Notes: generated by a model not told the origin, from the sequence alone. Shown: positions 43,559 to 52,237, counted from the first letter of the stretch. The stretch is 64,000 nt of DNA from SVTX01 sp045612105 (GCA_045612105.1 JAZKYL010000153.1:15987-79986); one strand, 5' to 3'. Translations and numbers: made by a program.

Positions 43559-46500
43559 TTATTCAAAAAAATCAAAATCAATCTCTCCATCGGTGCAATA
43601 AACTATACATTCACCTGTCGCTCCACCATGTTTGCTTATGGCATTCCATTGAGCCATAGTTCCACTGTAATTAACGCATTCAACACCACAGAACGCACCA
43701 TAACCAATAACCATAACACTTTCTGGGATAGTAACACTTGCTACGGACCCAAAGAACGCATAATTACCAATAACCGTCACATTTTCAGGGATAGTCACAT
43801 TCGCAAGATGGTAGCAATTTTCAAACGCATCACGATATATAACTTTTGTTTTTTCGTGAATCTCGCAAGATATGATTGATTTACTTTTTTCCTTTACAAG
43901 AATAAGATATGGATTGGTATCATTTCCAAGATAATATGCATTGTCATATTCATTATATACAAGGCTTGAGCAACCTTCGAACGCACAATAACCAATGCTT
44001 GTGACACTGTCAGGAATCGTTATACTCATAAGGCTTGTGCAACAATAGAACGCCCTATCACCAATGCTCGTAAGCTGACTATTTTCACTGAAAACAACGC
44101 TCGTAAGGCTATCACAATAAGAGAACGCACCATTACCAATACTTGTGCCGCTTGTTATAACAACTGTTTTTAAATTAGTTTTTGGTATATAAGATATCGC
44201 TATCGTCGGAATAGTTGCGATCTCAAGGCTTGAGCAACCTTCGAACGCAGAAGGACCAATGCTTGTGACACTATCGGGAATTGTTACGCTCGTAAGGCTT
44301 GAGCAATTGTAGAACGCATAAGAACCAATGCTTGTGACACTATCGGGAATCGTTACACTTACAAGTTTTGGGCAATTTGCAAACGCATATCTTCCAATAC
44401 TTATTACTCCTTCGGGAATCACTATGCTTTCCAGTCTTCTTGAATCATAGAGTGCATATGAATAGATAACCTTGGCGTTCTCCGAAATGGTAATGCTTCT
44501 CACGTTATTGTCTATCACGTCAACAAGAACAACGCACCTGTTATTTTCATTACCTAAATATTTGCAATTATTCTCTTCATAATATTCGAGACATTCACAA
44601 CCATCAAACGCATAATCTCCAACGGTTATTATACTGTCAGGAATCGAAACGCTTGTGAGACCATCGCAATCATAGAACGCATATTCACCAATATCTGTTA
44701 CGTCGTTTGATATGGAAACGCTTGTGAGACTATCGCAGTTATAGAACGCATATGCTTCTATGCTTGTAACACCCTCGGGAATAATCAATTCTGTAACAAG
44801 CTCTCCATCAAGATAGAGATATCCACTATTCAACGGATTTGCATAACTGCCACTGAAATCAATATTACACCATGCCTCAATATCATTGATGAATACTTTT
44901 CTGTAGTAACCATAACCGAACGCATCTGACCCAATACTCTTAACTCCATTACCTATAGTCACGTTTTGAAGTCTACAATCATAGAAAGCGTAGGAGCCGA
45001 TGCTCTCAACTCCGTTACCTATAGTCACATTTTGAAGGTCCTCGCAGCTATAGAACGCATGATAACCGATGCTCTTAACACCGTCACCAATAATTACGGT
45101 TTCAATTCTCTCACAATAAGCGAATGCATAATCTGCAATTATAGTATCACCTGTAACGTTAACGTATTCCAAGGAGGCGGGAACGTATTCATAATTTTCA
45201 CCGTAATCCAGTGCTCCGAAAATATATCCAAAATGAGTGTTTTCGTATTCGTATGCCGTCTCTTCTTCGGTCTCATATCCGGTCTCGTATTCTGTGCCCT
45301 CTTCGTATTCCTCTGTGTATCTTTGATAACCGACAAAAGGCAACGTTATTCTCTTCAACGACGTACATCCATAGAAAGCATATTCGCCTATAGTCAGTAC
45401 GCTGTCAGGAACAACCACGCGCAGAATGTCACTTTCACCGTAAAACGCATCGGCAGCAATCGCCGTTACGGGCGCATCGTTGTAAACCTCGGGAATAACT
45501 ATATTTTTCGACGTGCATTCTCCTCTACCTACAACGGTATAAGTTCCATCCGCATTCCTCTCATATTCAAGACCTATGCTGGGGTCGTTACTCATAGGGA
45601 TCATCTCATATCTAATGAATGCGAATTCTTCATCATAATAATAAGATCCGTAAGAATCCTTTGTATAAACAAAGGTTATCACGTCACCCTTATTTATACT
45701 TCCGGAATAGCTTCTTGAGCTACTTCCATAACTGGGCGAAACATTGAACAAAACTTCTCCGTTCAAACGCACGCACAAGTTATCATTATAACTGTTTGAA
45801 TAAACAAGGCAACTGATCGAAACGTCGCAATCGTCTTCTGCCACAATCTCCATTTTCGCTACAGAATTATCGTTTTCGTTGGTAGACTTCCAACCAATTT
45901 GAGGCTCTACACCTTCCTCGTACGTTTCCCACTCATGCCCATAGCAGCTTTCAAACTCGTATGTTTCGGTATCTTCTTCGTATCCTGTTGTTTCCTCTTC
46001 TGTTGTTTCCTCTTCCGATGTTTCGAAATAACTCTCGGTTGTTTCTTCATAGTCAGCCGGACAGCCATAGAACGCATTATAACCAATATACGTTACACTA
46101 TCGGGAATCTCTATATCCGTAAGATTATAGCAATATGCAAATGCACCTCTACCGATGCTATCAAGTTGGCTGTTTTCATCAAAAATTACACTCTCAAGAC
46201 TTGAACATTCATAGAACGCATATTCACCAATGCTTGTGACACTGTCGGGGATAGTCACGCTCGTAAGGCTTGAGCAATAGGAGAACGCCTCATAACCAAT
46301 GCTTGTGACTCCGTCGCCGATAGTTACGCTCGTAAGGCTTGAGCAACCGGAGAACGCAGAATTACCAATGCTCGTCACACTGTCGGGAATTGTTACGCTT
46401 GTAAGGCTTGAGCAACCGTAGAACGCAGAAGAACCAATGCTTGTGCCGCTTGTTATAACAACTGTTTTTAAATTGCTCTTTGGTATATAAGATATCGCTA

Positions 46501-48721
46501 TCGTCGGAATAGTTGCGCTCGTAAGGCTTGAACAACCGTAGAACACATCATAACCAATATACGTTACACTATCGGGAATCTCTATATCCGTAAGATTATA
46601 GCAATATGCAAATGCAAATCTACCGATGCTATCAAGTCGGCTGTTTTCACCAAAAACAACACTTTCAAGGCTTGAGCAATTATAGAACGCAGAAGAACCA
46701 ATGCTTGTGACACTATCGGGAATTGTTACGCTCGTAAGGCTTGAGCAACCGTAGAACGCATATTCACCAATGCTTGTGACACCGTCGGGGATAGTCACGC
46801 TCGTAAGGCTTGTGCAACCGTCGAACGCATAAGAACCAATGCTCGTCACACTGTCGGGAATCGTTATGCTCGTAAGGCTTGAGCAACCCGAGAACGCACC
46901 ATTACCAATACTTGTGACACCGACGGGGATAGTCACGCTCGTGAGTATTGAGCAACCCGAGAACGCACCATTACCAATACTTGTGACACCGTCGGGGATA
47001 GTCACGCTCGTAAGGCTTTCGCAACCGTAGAACGCACGATCACCAATGCTTGTAACACTGTCGGGGATAACTACGCTCGTAAGGCTTGAGCAACCGTTGA
47101 ACGCAGAAGAACCAATGCTTGTGACACTGTCGGGGATAGTAACGCTCGTAAGGCTTGAGCAACCCGAGAACGCCAAATCACCAATGCTTGTGACACTATC
47201 GGGAATCGTTATAGATTTCAAATTTTTTGCATATTGAAATGATTGATCAAGTATCTGCGTAACAGCTTTTCCGCAATATTCGGAAGGAATAACTATTTCT
47301 TCAAGATATTTGGTAGTTCCCATCATTACGCCCAAGGTTCCGTCGGGCAGAGGGTAATACTCCAATCCGTCTGTGCCCTCGGTCTTTGTAATCACACCGA
47401 TATTTGCTGTTGATCCATCTGTATAAGTAACTACTAACTCACCGTTAATGATCTCGATCTTTGAAATTCCAAGTCCGTCCTTGCCGTCTTCGCCTTTTTC
47501 ACCTTGGATTCCCTGATCTCCCTTGTCACCCTTTTCACCTTGGATGCCTTGTTCGCCCTGGTCTCCCTTGTCACCCTTTTCGCCTTGGATGCCTTGCTCA
47601 CCTTGGTCTCCCTTGTCACCCTTTTCGCCTTGGATGCCTTGCTCACCTTGGTCTCCCTTGTCACCCTTTTCGCCTTGGATGCCTTGTTCGCCCTGGTCTC
47701 CCTTGTCACCCTTTTCGCCTTGGATGCCTTGTTCGCCCTGGTCTCCCTTGTCACCCTTTTCGCCTTGGATACCTTGCTCGCCTTGGTCTCCCTTGTCACC
47801 CTTTTCGCCCTGGATGCCTTGCTCACCTTGGTCGCCCTTGTCACCCTTTTCACCTTGGATACCCTGCTCACCTTGGTCGCCCTTGTCACCCTTTTCGCCC
47901 TGGATGCCCTGCTCACCCTGGTCGCCCTTGTCACCCTTTTCGCCTTGGATGCCCTGTTCGCCCTGGTCTCCCTTGTCACCCTTTTCACCTTGGATGCCCT
48001 GAACACCTTGAATTCCCTGCTCACCGTCCTTGACAGTGAAAACAACGTCTTCAAGTGTGGGATCGGTAAATTTTATTGTAATTGTAGTCACACCGTTTGT
48101 CTTGGTCGCGATAATACTTGCGATTCCGTTGCCATCTTCACCGTCAATACCGTCGGAGCCATCTTCTCCATCTTTACCATCAGCTCCGTCTTTACCCGGT
48201 GCGCCAATAAGAGATATCAACCACTCCTCTATAGTGCCTTCAAAACCGTTTTCAACCGCAAGCTCATAAGCGGATTTTCCGTCGACACCGTCGGAACCGT
48301 CCTCTCCGTCCGAGCCATCCACGCCGTTGGAACCATCTACACCGTCTTTGCCGTCAACTCCGTCTTTGCCTGGCGCGCCGACTAGAGATTCCAGCCACTC
48401 TTCAACTGTGCCAAGATATCCATTCTCAACAGCAAGCTCATAAGCTGATTTTCCGTCCTTACCCTTCAAAGAAGCCACCCATTCCTCAAAGGAACCGGTG
48501 TAGCCGCGGCTTGTCAGCTCTTCAAATATGTCATAGGGGCTGTTATATAACTCACTGTAATTAACACTTGTGCTCTCTTCTGTGACCTGCTCAAGCATAC
48601 TTTCCTGAGTTTCCGATTTTTCCGAGTTCGGTTCGCTTCCACTTGCACTGTCACATGAGGCAAGTAAAGGCAAACACAAACAAATAACCAAAATAATCGC
48701 TAAAAGTGATGTTTTCTTCAT
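43559..48721 (-). CDS. Giant lipoprotein with collagen-like repeats and BspA-type leucine-rich repeats
   Basis: A 1720-residue protein. It has a lipoprotein signal (LLASC, Cys about 22) and Gly-X-Y collagen-like stretches, first irregular (about 85-205, alternating with SAYELAVENG..GTxEEWL units). Then come about 11 perfect 15-residue repeats GEQGIQGEKGDKGDQ (about 227-415). Roughly 23-residue LRR_5 repeats of the CSSLTSVTIPDSVTSIG type follow (about 500-885 and 1060-1700), interrupted by an acidic Thr/Glu linker and a small beta domain (about 890-1040). A rod-like stalk plus LRR head fits surface display and adhesion. GGACGGAAG precedes the ATG. Confidence 0.9.
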   Translation of the reverse strand: MKKTSLLAIILVICLCLPLLASCDSASGSEPNSEKSETQESMLEQVTEESTSVNYSELYNSPYDIFEELTSRGYTGSFEEWVASLKGKDGKSAYELAVENGYLGTVEEWLESLVGAPGKDGVDGKDGVDGSNGVDGSDGEDGSDGVDGKSAYELAVENGFEGTIEEWLISLIGAPGKDGADGKDGEDGSDGIDGEDGNGIASIIATKTNGVTTITIKFTDPTLEDVVFTVKDGEQGIQGVQGIQGEKGDKGDQGEQGIQGEKGDKGDQGEQGIQGEKGDKGDQGEQGIQGEKGDKGDQGEQGIQGEKGDKGDQGEQGIQGEKGDKGDQGEQGIQGEKGDKGDQGEQGIQGEKGDKGDQGEQGIQGEKGDKGDQGEQGIQGEKGDKGDQGEQGIQGEKGDKGDQGIQGEKGEDGKDGLGISKIEIINGELVVTYTDGSTANIGVITKTEGTDGLEYYPLPDGTLGVMMGTTKYLEEIVIPSEYCGKAVTQILDQSFQYAKNLKSITIPDSVTSIGDLAFSGCSSLTSVTIPDSVTSIGSSAFNGCSSLTSVVIPDSVTSIGDRAFYGCESLTSVTIPDGVTSIGNGAFSGCSILTSVTIPVGVTSIGNGAFSGCSSLTSITIPDSVTSIGSYAFDGCTSLTSVTIPDGVTSIGEYAFYGCSSLTSVTIPDSVTSIGSSAFYNCSSLESVVFGENSRLDSIGRFAFAYCYNLTDIEIPDSVTYIGYDVFYGCSSLTSATIPTIAISYIPKSNLKTVVITSGTSIGSSAFYGCSSLTSVTIPDSVTSIGNSAFSGCSSLTSVTIGDGVTSIGYEAFSYCSSLTSVTIPDSVTSIGEYAFYECSSLESVIFDENSQLDSIGRGAFAYCYNLTDIEIPDSVTYIGYNAFYGCPADYEETTESYFETSEEETTEEETTGYEEDTETYEFESCYGHEWETYEEGVEPQIGWKSTNENDNSVAKMEIVAEDDCDVSISCLVYSNSYNDNLCVRLNGEVLFNVSPSYGSSSRSYSGSINKGDVITFVYTKDSYGSYYYDEEFAFIRYEMIPMSNDPSIGLEYERNADGTYTVVGRGECTSKNIVIPEVYNDAPVTAIAADAFYGESDILRVVVPDSVLTIGEYAFYGCTSLKRITLPFVGYQRYTEEYEEGTEYETGYETEEETAYEYENTHFGYIFGALDYGENYEYVPASLEYVNVTGDTIIADYAFAYCERIETVIIGDGVKSIGYHAFYSCEDLQNVTIGNGVESIGSYAFYDCRLQNVTIGNGVKSIGSDAFGYGYYRKVFINDIEAWCNIDFSGSYANPLNSGYLYLDGELVTELIIPEGVTSIEAYAFYNCDSLTSVSISNDVTDIGEYAFYDCDGLTSVSIPDSIITVGDYAFDGCECLEYYEENNCKYLGNENNRCVVLVDVIDNNVRSITISENAKVIYSYALYDSRRLESIVIPEGVISIGRYAFANCPKLVSVTIPDSVTSIGSYAFYNCSSLTSVTIPDSVTSIGPSAFEGCSSLEIATIPTIAISYIPKTNLKTVVITSGTSIGNGAFSYCDSLTSVVFSENSQLTSIGDRAFYCCTSLMSITIPDSVTSIGYCAFEGCSSLVYNEYDNAYYLGNDTNPYLILVKEKSKSIISCEIHEKTKVIYRDAFENCYHLANVTIPENVTVIGNYAFFGSVASVTIPESVMVIGYGAFCGVECVNYSGTMAQWNAISKHGGATGECIVYCTDGEIDFDFFE
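47465..48010 (-). repeat. Tandem 45-bp repeats encoding collagen-like sequence
   Basis: About 11 near-identical copies of a 45-bp unit (15 residues GEQGIQGEKGDKGDQ) in uninterrupted head-to-tail order. The copies differ only at synonymous positions, which implies recent expansion by slippage or recombination and purifying selection on the protein. Confidence 0.9.
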
Positions 48722-48777
48722 TTTTCTTCCGTCCTTTCAAACAAGAAAACTATATGATGTGCAAATTGAGTCACGTT

Positions 48778-48806
48778 ATTATATCACATTCGCCATATTT
48801 TGTCAA
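48778..48806 (-). promoter_or_regulatory. sigma-A promoter of the collagen-like/LRR lipoprotein
   Basis: On the minus strand a perfect TTGACA (48806-48801), a 17-bp spacer and a perfect TATAAT (48783-48778), giving a leader of about 50 nt. The rest of the 312-bp gap 48722-49032 is AT-rich with no gene apart from the tRNA promoter. Confidence 0.85.
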
Positions 48807-48974
48807 TACATTGTAAAAACAATCCGTCATCAATCCGTCATATTACTTGAAAACCAATTGCGATCTTTTTGTCTCTGCTATCTGATTATTAGCTATGTAA
48901 AAATTACACAAAATCCGAGTCCGAAAAACGAATTTTTTTCACAAAATTATTTTCAATTTTTTTCAAAATAAGTA

Positions 48975-49003
48975 TTGACAAACCGATTTTTATGTGATAT
49001 AAT
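48975..49003 (+). promoter_or_regulatory. sigma-A promoter of tRNA-Pro
   Basis: A perfect TTGACA (48975-48980), a 17-bp spacer and a perfect TATAAT (48998-49003), 30 bp before the tRNA. Confidence 0.85.
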
Positions 49004-49032
49004 ATTCAAGTCGTCAAGAGACGACAAGGTTT

Positions 49033-49108
49033 CTGGGTGTGGCGCAGCTGGTAGCGCGCTACCTTGGGGTGGTAGAGGCCGCAAGTTCAAGTCTTGTCAC
49101 TCAGACCA
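49033..49108 (+). tRNA. tRNA-Pro(GGG)
   Basis: The cloverleaf can be drawn fully: acceptor CTGGGTG pairs with CACTCAG, and the D arm is GCGC AGCTGGTA GCGC. The anticodon stem CTACC/GGTAG encloses loop TTGGGGT with anticodon GGG, and the T arm contains GTTCAAG. CCA is encoded (49106-49108). It reads CCC/CCU proline codons. It marks the left boundary of the mobile element and is its probable integration site. Confidence 0.95.
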
Positions 49109-49152
49109 AATAAAGCCTTGAAAACATTGAGTTTTCAAGGCTTTATTTTTTG
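49109..49152 (+). terminator. Terminator of tRNA-Pro
   Basis: A perfect 17-bp stem (49109-49125 with 49131-49147) and a 5-nt loop, then TTTTTG. It starts at the base after CCA. Confidence 0.85.
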
Positions 49153-49155
49153 CTT

Positions 49156-49230
49156 GTTACGCAGTTTTTATGAGGGGTGTTACGCAATTTGCTACGCAGA
49201 TTTGTGTAATGCCCTGCTTTTTTTGTTACG
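49156..49230 (+). repeat. Cluster of TTACGCA direct repeats, candidate integrase arm sites
   Basis: GTTACGCAG (49156), GTTACGCAA (49179), GCTACGCAG (49191) and a partial GTTACG (49225) lie in the same direction just inside the element. Such clusters next to a tRNA target are typical of arm-type binding sites of tyrosine integrases. This is inferred from position and pattern only. Confidence 0.45.
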
Positions 49231-49254
49231 TTTCAAGATATGTTTTTTCTCATC

Positions 49255-50163
49255 TTATTTCTCTTTGCTTAATTGTTCGCTGTTAAAAGGATTTCTATTC
49301 GGAACTAATCGCCCATCACTATAATTCCATATGGGACAAGAATCATTCGGTCCGTATTGGTTTTGCACTTGTAAATGTTCGCAGAGCATCAAATAAGCAA
49401 CTGCTTTTTTTGCATCTTTTTTCGATGACGCAAAAACACCTCTGATTATGCCCGTAATATCATTTACAATCGAACTTGAACAATGCCATATTGGATTCCC
49501 GTTTTTATCGTAGCCTAAATGTTCCGGTCCAGAAAAATCGTACTTTGGCATGCTGCATTGTTCTTTTTCAGCTAATTCTTTCAATACGGTAACCGCGTTA
49601 TCAATATTGATAGTTAAAGAGTTGTAATCGCTCTGAATGATAGTTTGAAGTCTATAATCAAGGTTTAAAGATTTTCTCACCGCAGTTTCAAGCACCACGG
49701 AATCCCACTTCGAATCTATAGCAATGGCTCCTATAATTGATTCGAATAAGTCTGCCTTAACTTTCGTTTGTTGATCTACTTGATTCTTCTCATCGCTCCT
49801 GCCAACAATTAAGTATTCTGAAACACCCCATTCATCGATTATTGATGCAAGCACTTCATTACTTACTATATCTTGTTTTAAAGAGGTAAAGTAATTCTCT
49901 CTGATTCGAAAAGAATAGTCCCCCTCTATATTCAAGGCACAGCAGCGATCAGAAATGATTTTTACAACGTAGTAGCTTAATACTTGATCCCCAATGAATT
50001 CAAACATTTCATTGCTTTTTCCTTCTTCTTCCGCACAGAAAGAACGCCTCCGGAATGCTTGGCTCAAGGCGCAACTGCTTCGAATACAATACCCTGTTTT
50101 TTCTTGAATAAGCAACTTTAATTTGTGCTTATCTTGTCCGTTAAAATACTTTTGTCTTCTCAT
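49255..50163 (-). CDS. RNase III-family protein encoded on the mobile element
   Basis: A 302-residue double-strand RNA endonuclease candidate. The RNase III signature appears as NEMFEFIGDQVLSYYV, carrying the first catalytic Glu and Asp. The second acidic pair is in KVKADLFESIIGA. A C-terminal region (about 200-285) looks like a double-stranded-RNA-binding domain (NAVTVLKELAEKE...KKDAKKAVAYLMLCEHL). All four metal ligands are kept, so it should be active. A tail after the dsRBD is extra. It is not the housekeeping rnc, judged by divergence and location next to a TIR operon. GGAGGAAG precedes the ATG at 50163. Confidence 0.83.
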   Translation of the reverse strand: MRRQKYFNGQDKHKLKLLIQEKTGYCIRSSCALSQAFRRRSFCAEEEGKSNEMFEFIGDQVLSYYVVKIISDRCCALNIEGDYSFRIRENYFTSLKQDIVSNEVLASIIDEWGVSEYLIVGRSDEKNQVDQQTKVKADLFESIIGAIAIDSKWDSVVLETAVRKSLNLDYRLQTIIQSDYNSLTINIDNAVTVLKELAEKEQCSMPKYDFSGPEHLGYDKNGNPIWHCSSSIVNDITGIIRGVFASSKKDAKKAVAYLMLCEHLQVQNQYGPNDSCPIWNYSDGRLVPNRNPFNSEQLSKEK

Positions 50164-50378
50164 ATCTTCCTCCAAAATTGTTTTAATTGAAGAAAGAAAA
50201 TAAGACCCTTGCACGCAGAAAAAACTACCCCATCAGGATAGACCTTCTCTGTGCGAAAGGTCTCAATCAATACAAAATAATACTTGTAAGACTTTCAGAT
50301 TTTCAGGTCTACTTGCATAGACAAGAAAAACAAATTGCATTACTCAACTACTGTGTATCAATTGGTCCTTCCTTCAAC
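50164..50378 (-). promoter_or_regulatory. Long structured leader of the RNase III gene
   Basis: About 215 nt separate the predicted transcription start from the ATG. The leader contains AGACCTT/AAGGTCT (a 7-bp stem around TCGCACAGAG) and a later TTCTGCGTGC that could instead pair with GCACAGAGAA in that loop, so two exclusive folds are possible. RNase III genes are often self-regulated by cleavage of a leader hairpin. No protein-coding signal is convincing here. Confidence 0.4.
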
Positions 50379-50384
50379 ATATAA

Positions 50385-50413
50385 ATTATATCATGATTTT
50401 TATGAGTTGTCAA
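50385..50413 (-). promoter_or_regulatory. sigma-A promoter of the RNase III gene
   Basis: On the minus strand a perfect TTGACA (50413-50408), a 17-bp spacer and a perfect TATAAT (50390-50385). Confidence 0.8.
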
Positions 50414-50465
50414 TCGTTTTTGTAGCACAAAAAGATTATAAATACAATGCCCTCTTGTTCTAGTG

Positions 50466-50494
50466 TTGACATATTTGCTATTTTGTAGTATAAT
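50466..50494 (+). promoter_or_regulatory. sigma-A promoter of the TIR operon
   Basis: A perfect TTGACA (50466-50471), a 17-bp spacer and a perfect TATAAT (50489-50494), 36 bp before the first TIR gene and divergent from the RNase III promoter. Confidence 0.8.
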
Positions 50495-50530
50495 AATTAT
50501 AGAATTTTAAATTAAGGGATAATTAATAAA

Positions 50531-51076
50531 ATGGCTTATGTAAATATTGCTCAAATATCTGATATCAGTAGACTAACATTCAGGAATCAAATTAGAGAAC
50601 GAAGAGAAAAATGTGTATTTATCTCTCACAAAAAAGAAGATGAGCAGGCAGCTATAGACATAGGCAAGTTTCTTATGGAAATAGTAGGGGTAAACATATA
50701 TTTGGATATTTTGGACGAACCTCTCCAAACAGCAACCCAAATAGAAAACGACAGGTTAATTGTTGATTCCATCAAAAAAGGGCTAGAATGCAGCACGCAT
50801 TTACTTTGTCTTATATCAGATAAAACACATCTATCTTGGTGGGTACCATATGAAATAGGCATAGCAGACAACAACAATCTTAGCATTGCCTCTTTGAAAT
50901 TAAAAACAGTCACTGATATTCCATCTTTTTTGAAAATACATCCTGCATTTTACAACATTGATGAATTCGTTCGAAATGCAATTAGCTATAAGCAATTTGG
51001 AACAATATTTTTTAATGAAGATTATAACAGAATCTCTAACAAAACAGAGATATTAAAAAAATATATAGATTCTTAA
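50531..51076 (+). CDS. TIR-domain protein
   Basis: A 181-residue protein that is nearly all one TIR domain: CVFISHKKEDEQAAIDIGKF (strand A and BB-loop region), then IYLDILDEP, then STHLLCLISDKTHLSWWVPY, then EIGIADNN, which carries the expected catalytic glutamate. TIR domains of bacterial defence systems hydrolyse NAD or make cyclic ADP-ribose-type signals on infection. It is the first of three genes in one transcript, followed 10 bp later by a second TIR-like gene. The ribosome site (AAGGG) lies somewhat far from the ATG. Confidence 0.8.
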   Translation: MAYVNIAQISDISRLTFRNQIRERREKCVFISHKKEDEQAAIDIGKFLMEIVGVNIYLDILDEPLQTATQIENDRLIVDSIKKGLECSTHLLCLISDKTHLSWWVPYEIGIADNNNLSIASLKLKTVTDIPSFLKIHPAFYNIDEFVRNAISYKQFGTIFFNEDYNRISNKTEILKKYIDS

Positions 51077-51086
51077 GGAGAACAAT

Positions 51087-51599
51087 ATGATCAAACACAA
51101 AGTATTTATAAGTTATTATCATCAAGATGATCAATATTATAAAAATTATATTGACACTTTTTTAAGCGGAAACATAATCAACAAATCAGTAATGCCAGGA
51201 GAATACAATTCCGATAATAGCGACGAGTATATTAAAAGACTTATTCGAGAAGATAAAGTGAGCGACTCTTCAGTTGTTGTCGTATTGATTGGCCCTAATA
51301 CTCGGAAAAGAAAACACGTAGACTGGGAAATCTCTGCCGGATTAAACCCTAGTGTTAATGGAAATTCAGGATTGGTCGGGATATTGTTGCCTACTTATCC
51401 GATGATTGGCTTAAAGGTAAATGATGAATATTTGCCTGGTCGCATACGTGATAATTGGGATTCTGGATATGTGAATTTATACACTTGGAATTATGCTATC
51501 AATCACTTTGATGCAATTATACAGCAAGCATACGATGACAGAATATACAAAAAAGGAAAAATTAATAATTCTCGTCCACAAATGAAATGCAATTATTGA
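51087..51599 (+). CDS. ThsB-like TIR-like protein (DUF1863 family)
   Basis: A 170-residue protein of the TIR-like family that includes the Thoeris sensor ThsB. HKVFISYYHQDDQYYKNYID forms the first strand and helix, SDSSVVVVLIGPNTRKRKHV is the middle strand, and VDWEISAGLN carries the acidic catalytic position; GLVGILLPTYP follows. In Thoeris, ThsB senses infection and synthesises an NAD-derived signal that activates the effector ThsA. No ThsA (SIR2-SLOG or Macro-TM) is seen; the next gene is a different membrane protein. AAGGAG precedes the ATG. Confidence 0.82.
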   Translation: MIKHKVFISYYHQDDQYYKNYIDTFLSGNIINKSVMPGEYNSDNSDEYIKRLIREDKVSDSSVVVVLIGPNTRKRKHVDWEISAGLNPSVNGNSGLVGILLPTYPMIGLKVNDEYLPGRIRDNWDSGYVNLYTWNYAINHFDAIIQQAYDDRIYKKGKINNSRPQMKCNY

Positions 51600-51610
51600 T
51601 GAGGATAGAA

Positions 51611-52231
51611 ATGAATATATTTGAATTTGAATTTGAAAATTGGTATACCTTTTGTCTTCGCTTTAACTGGTTAGCATTAATTATTGCAACTATAGTTATA
51701 GTGGTAGTAGGCATTGTTGTAAAAAAGCTAGCTACTAGACTTGCATATCACTCCATTGTTGTTGATGAAGTCTCCCTGGGAATTGGGAATAGCAACATAA
51801 AATTAAAATACAACAAAAAAGACCAAGAAATCGCCTACAAATTATGGGTAGAACTTAACACGAGAAAAATAGGTCTTCCATATGATGAGAATTATGATGT
51901 TATAGTTGAAGTCTATAACTCTTGGTATGATTTCTTTAAAATAGCTAGAGAACTCTTAAAAGATATACCTCCAAACCGTCTTCCATACTCCACAAAACTA
52001 ATCACTGTAACAACTGATGTTTTAAATGTGGGATTAAGACCACACTTAACAAAGTGGCAAGCAAAATATCGCAAGTGGTACAACGAAAATCGTAAAGATT
52101 TGAGATCTCCGCAAGAAATACAACGAGCTTTCCCTGAATACGATGAGCTATTATCAGATCTTTTGATTACAAACAAACATATGATTGAATACAAAAATTT
52201 AATGTTTCAAATTGCATTTAATGAAAAGTAA
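51611..52231 (+). CDS. Single-pass membrane protein, putative effector of the TIR cassette
   Basis: A 206-residue protein with one strongly hydrophobic helix near the N-terminus (about 21-40, WLALIIATIVIVVVGIVV) and a soluble, presumably cytoplasmic domain. Distinctive stretches are LWVELNTRKIGLPYDENYDV and EVYNSWYDFFKIARELLKDI. I do not know a named family. The ATG at 51611 follows GAGGAT and lies 11 bp past the ThsB-like stop. Location and topology suggest the membrane-acting or signal-receiving part of the cassette; this is inference. Confidence 0.7.
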   Translation: MNIFEFEFENWYTFCLRFNWLALIIATIVIVVVGIVVKKLATRLAYHSIVVDEVSLGIGNSNIKLKYNKKDQEIAYKLWVELNTRKIGLPYDENYDVIVEVYNSWYDFFKIARELLKDIPPNRLPYSTKLITVTTDVLNVGLRPHLTKWQAKYRKWYNENRKDLRSPQEIQRAFPEYDELLSDLLITNKHMIEYKNLMFQIAFNEK

Positions 52232-52237
52232 TTTTTT

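Noticed and set aside
47461..48385. Long rightward open frames rich in Pro-Ser-Trp and Leu-Val-Thr opposite the collagen-like gene
   Set aside because: They are antisense shadows of the 45-bp repeats: the repeat phase keeps all frames open. No ribosome site or independent promoter is seen.
50187..50384. A 65-codon rightward frame in the RNase III leader
   Set aside because: No ribosome site, and it overlaps the leader and promoter of the opposite gene. The composition is not protein-like.
50531..52231. Calling the cassette a canonical Thoeris system
   Set aside because: No ThsA-type effector with SIR2-SLOG or Macro domain is present; only the ThsB-like part is supported.
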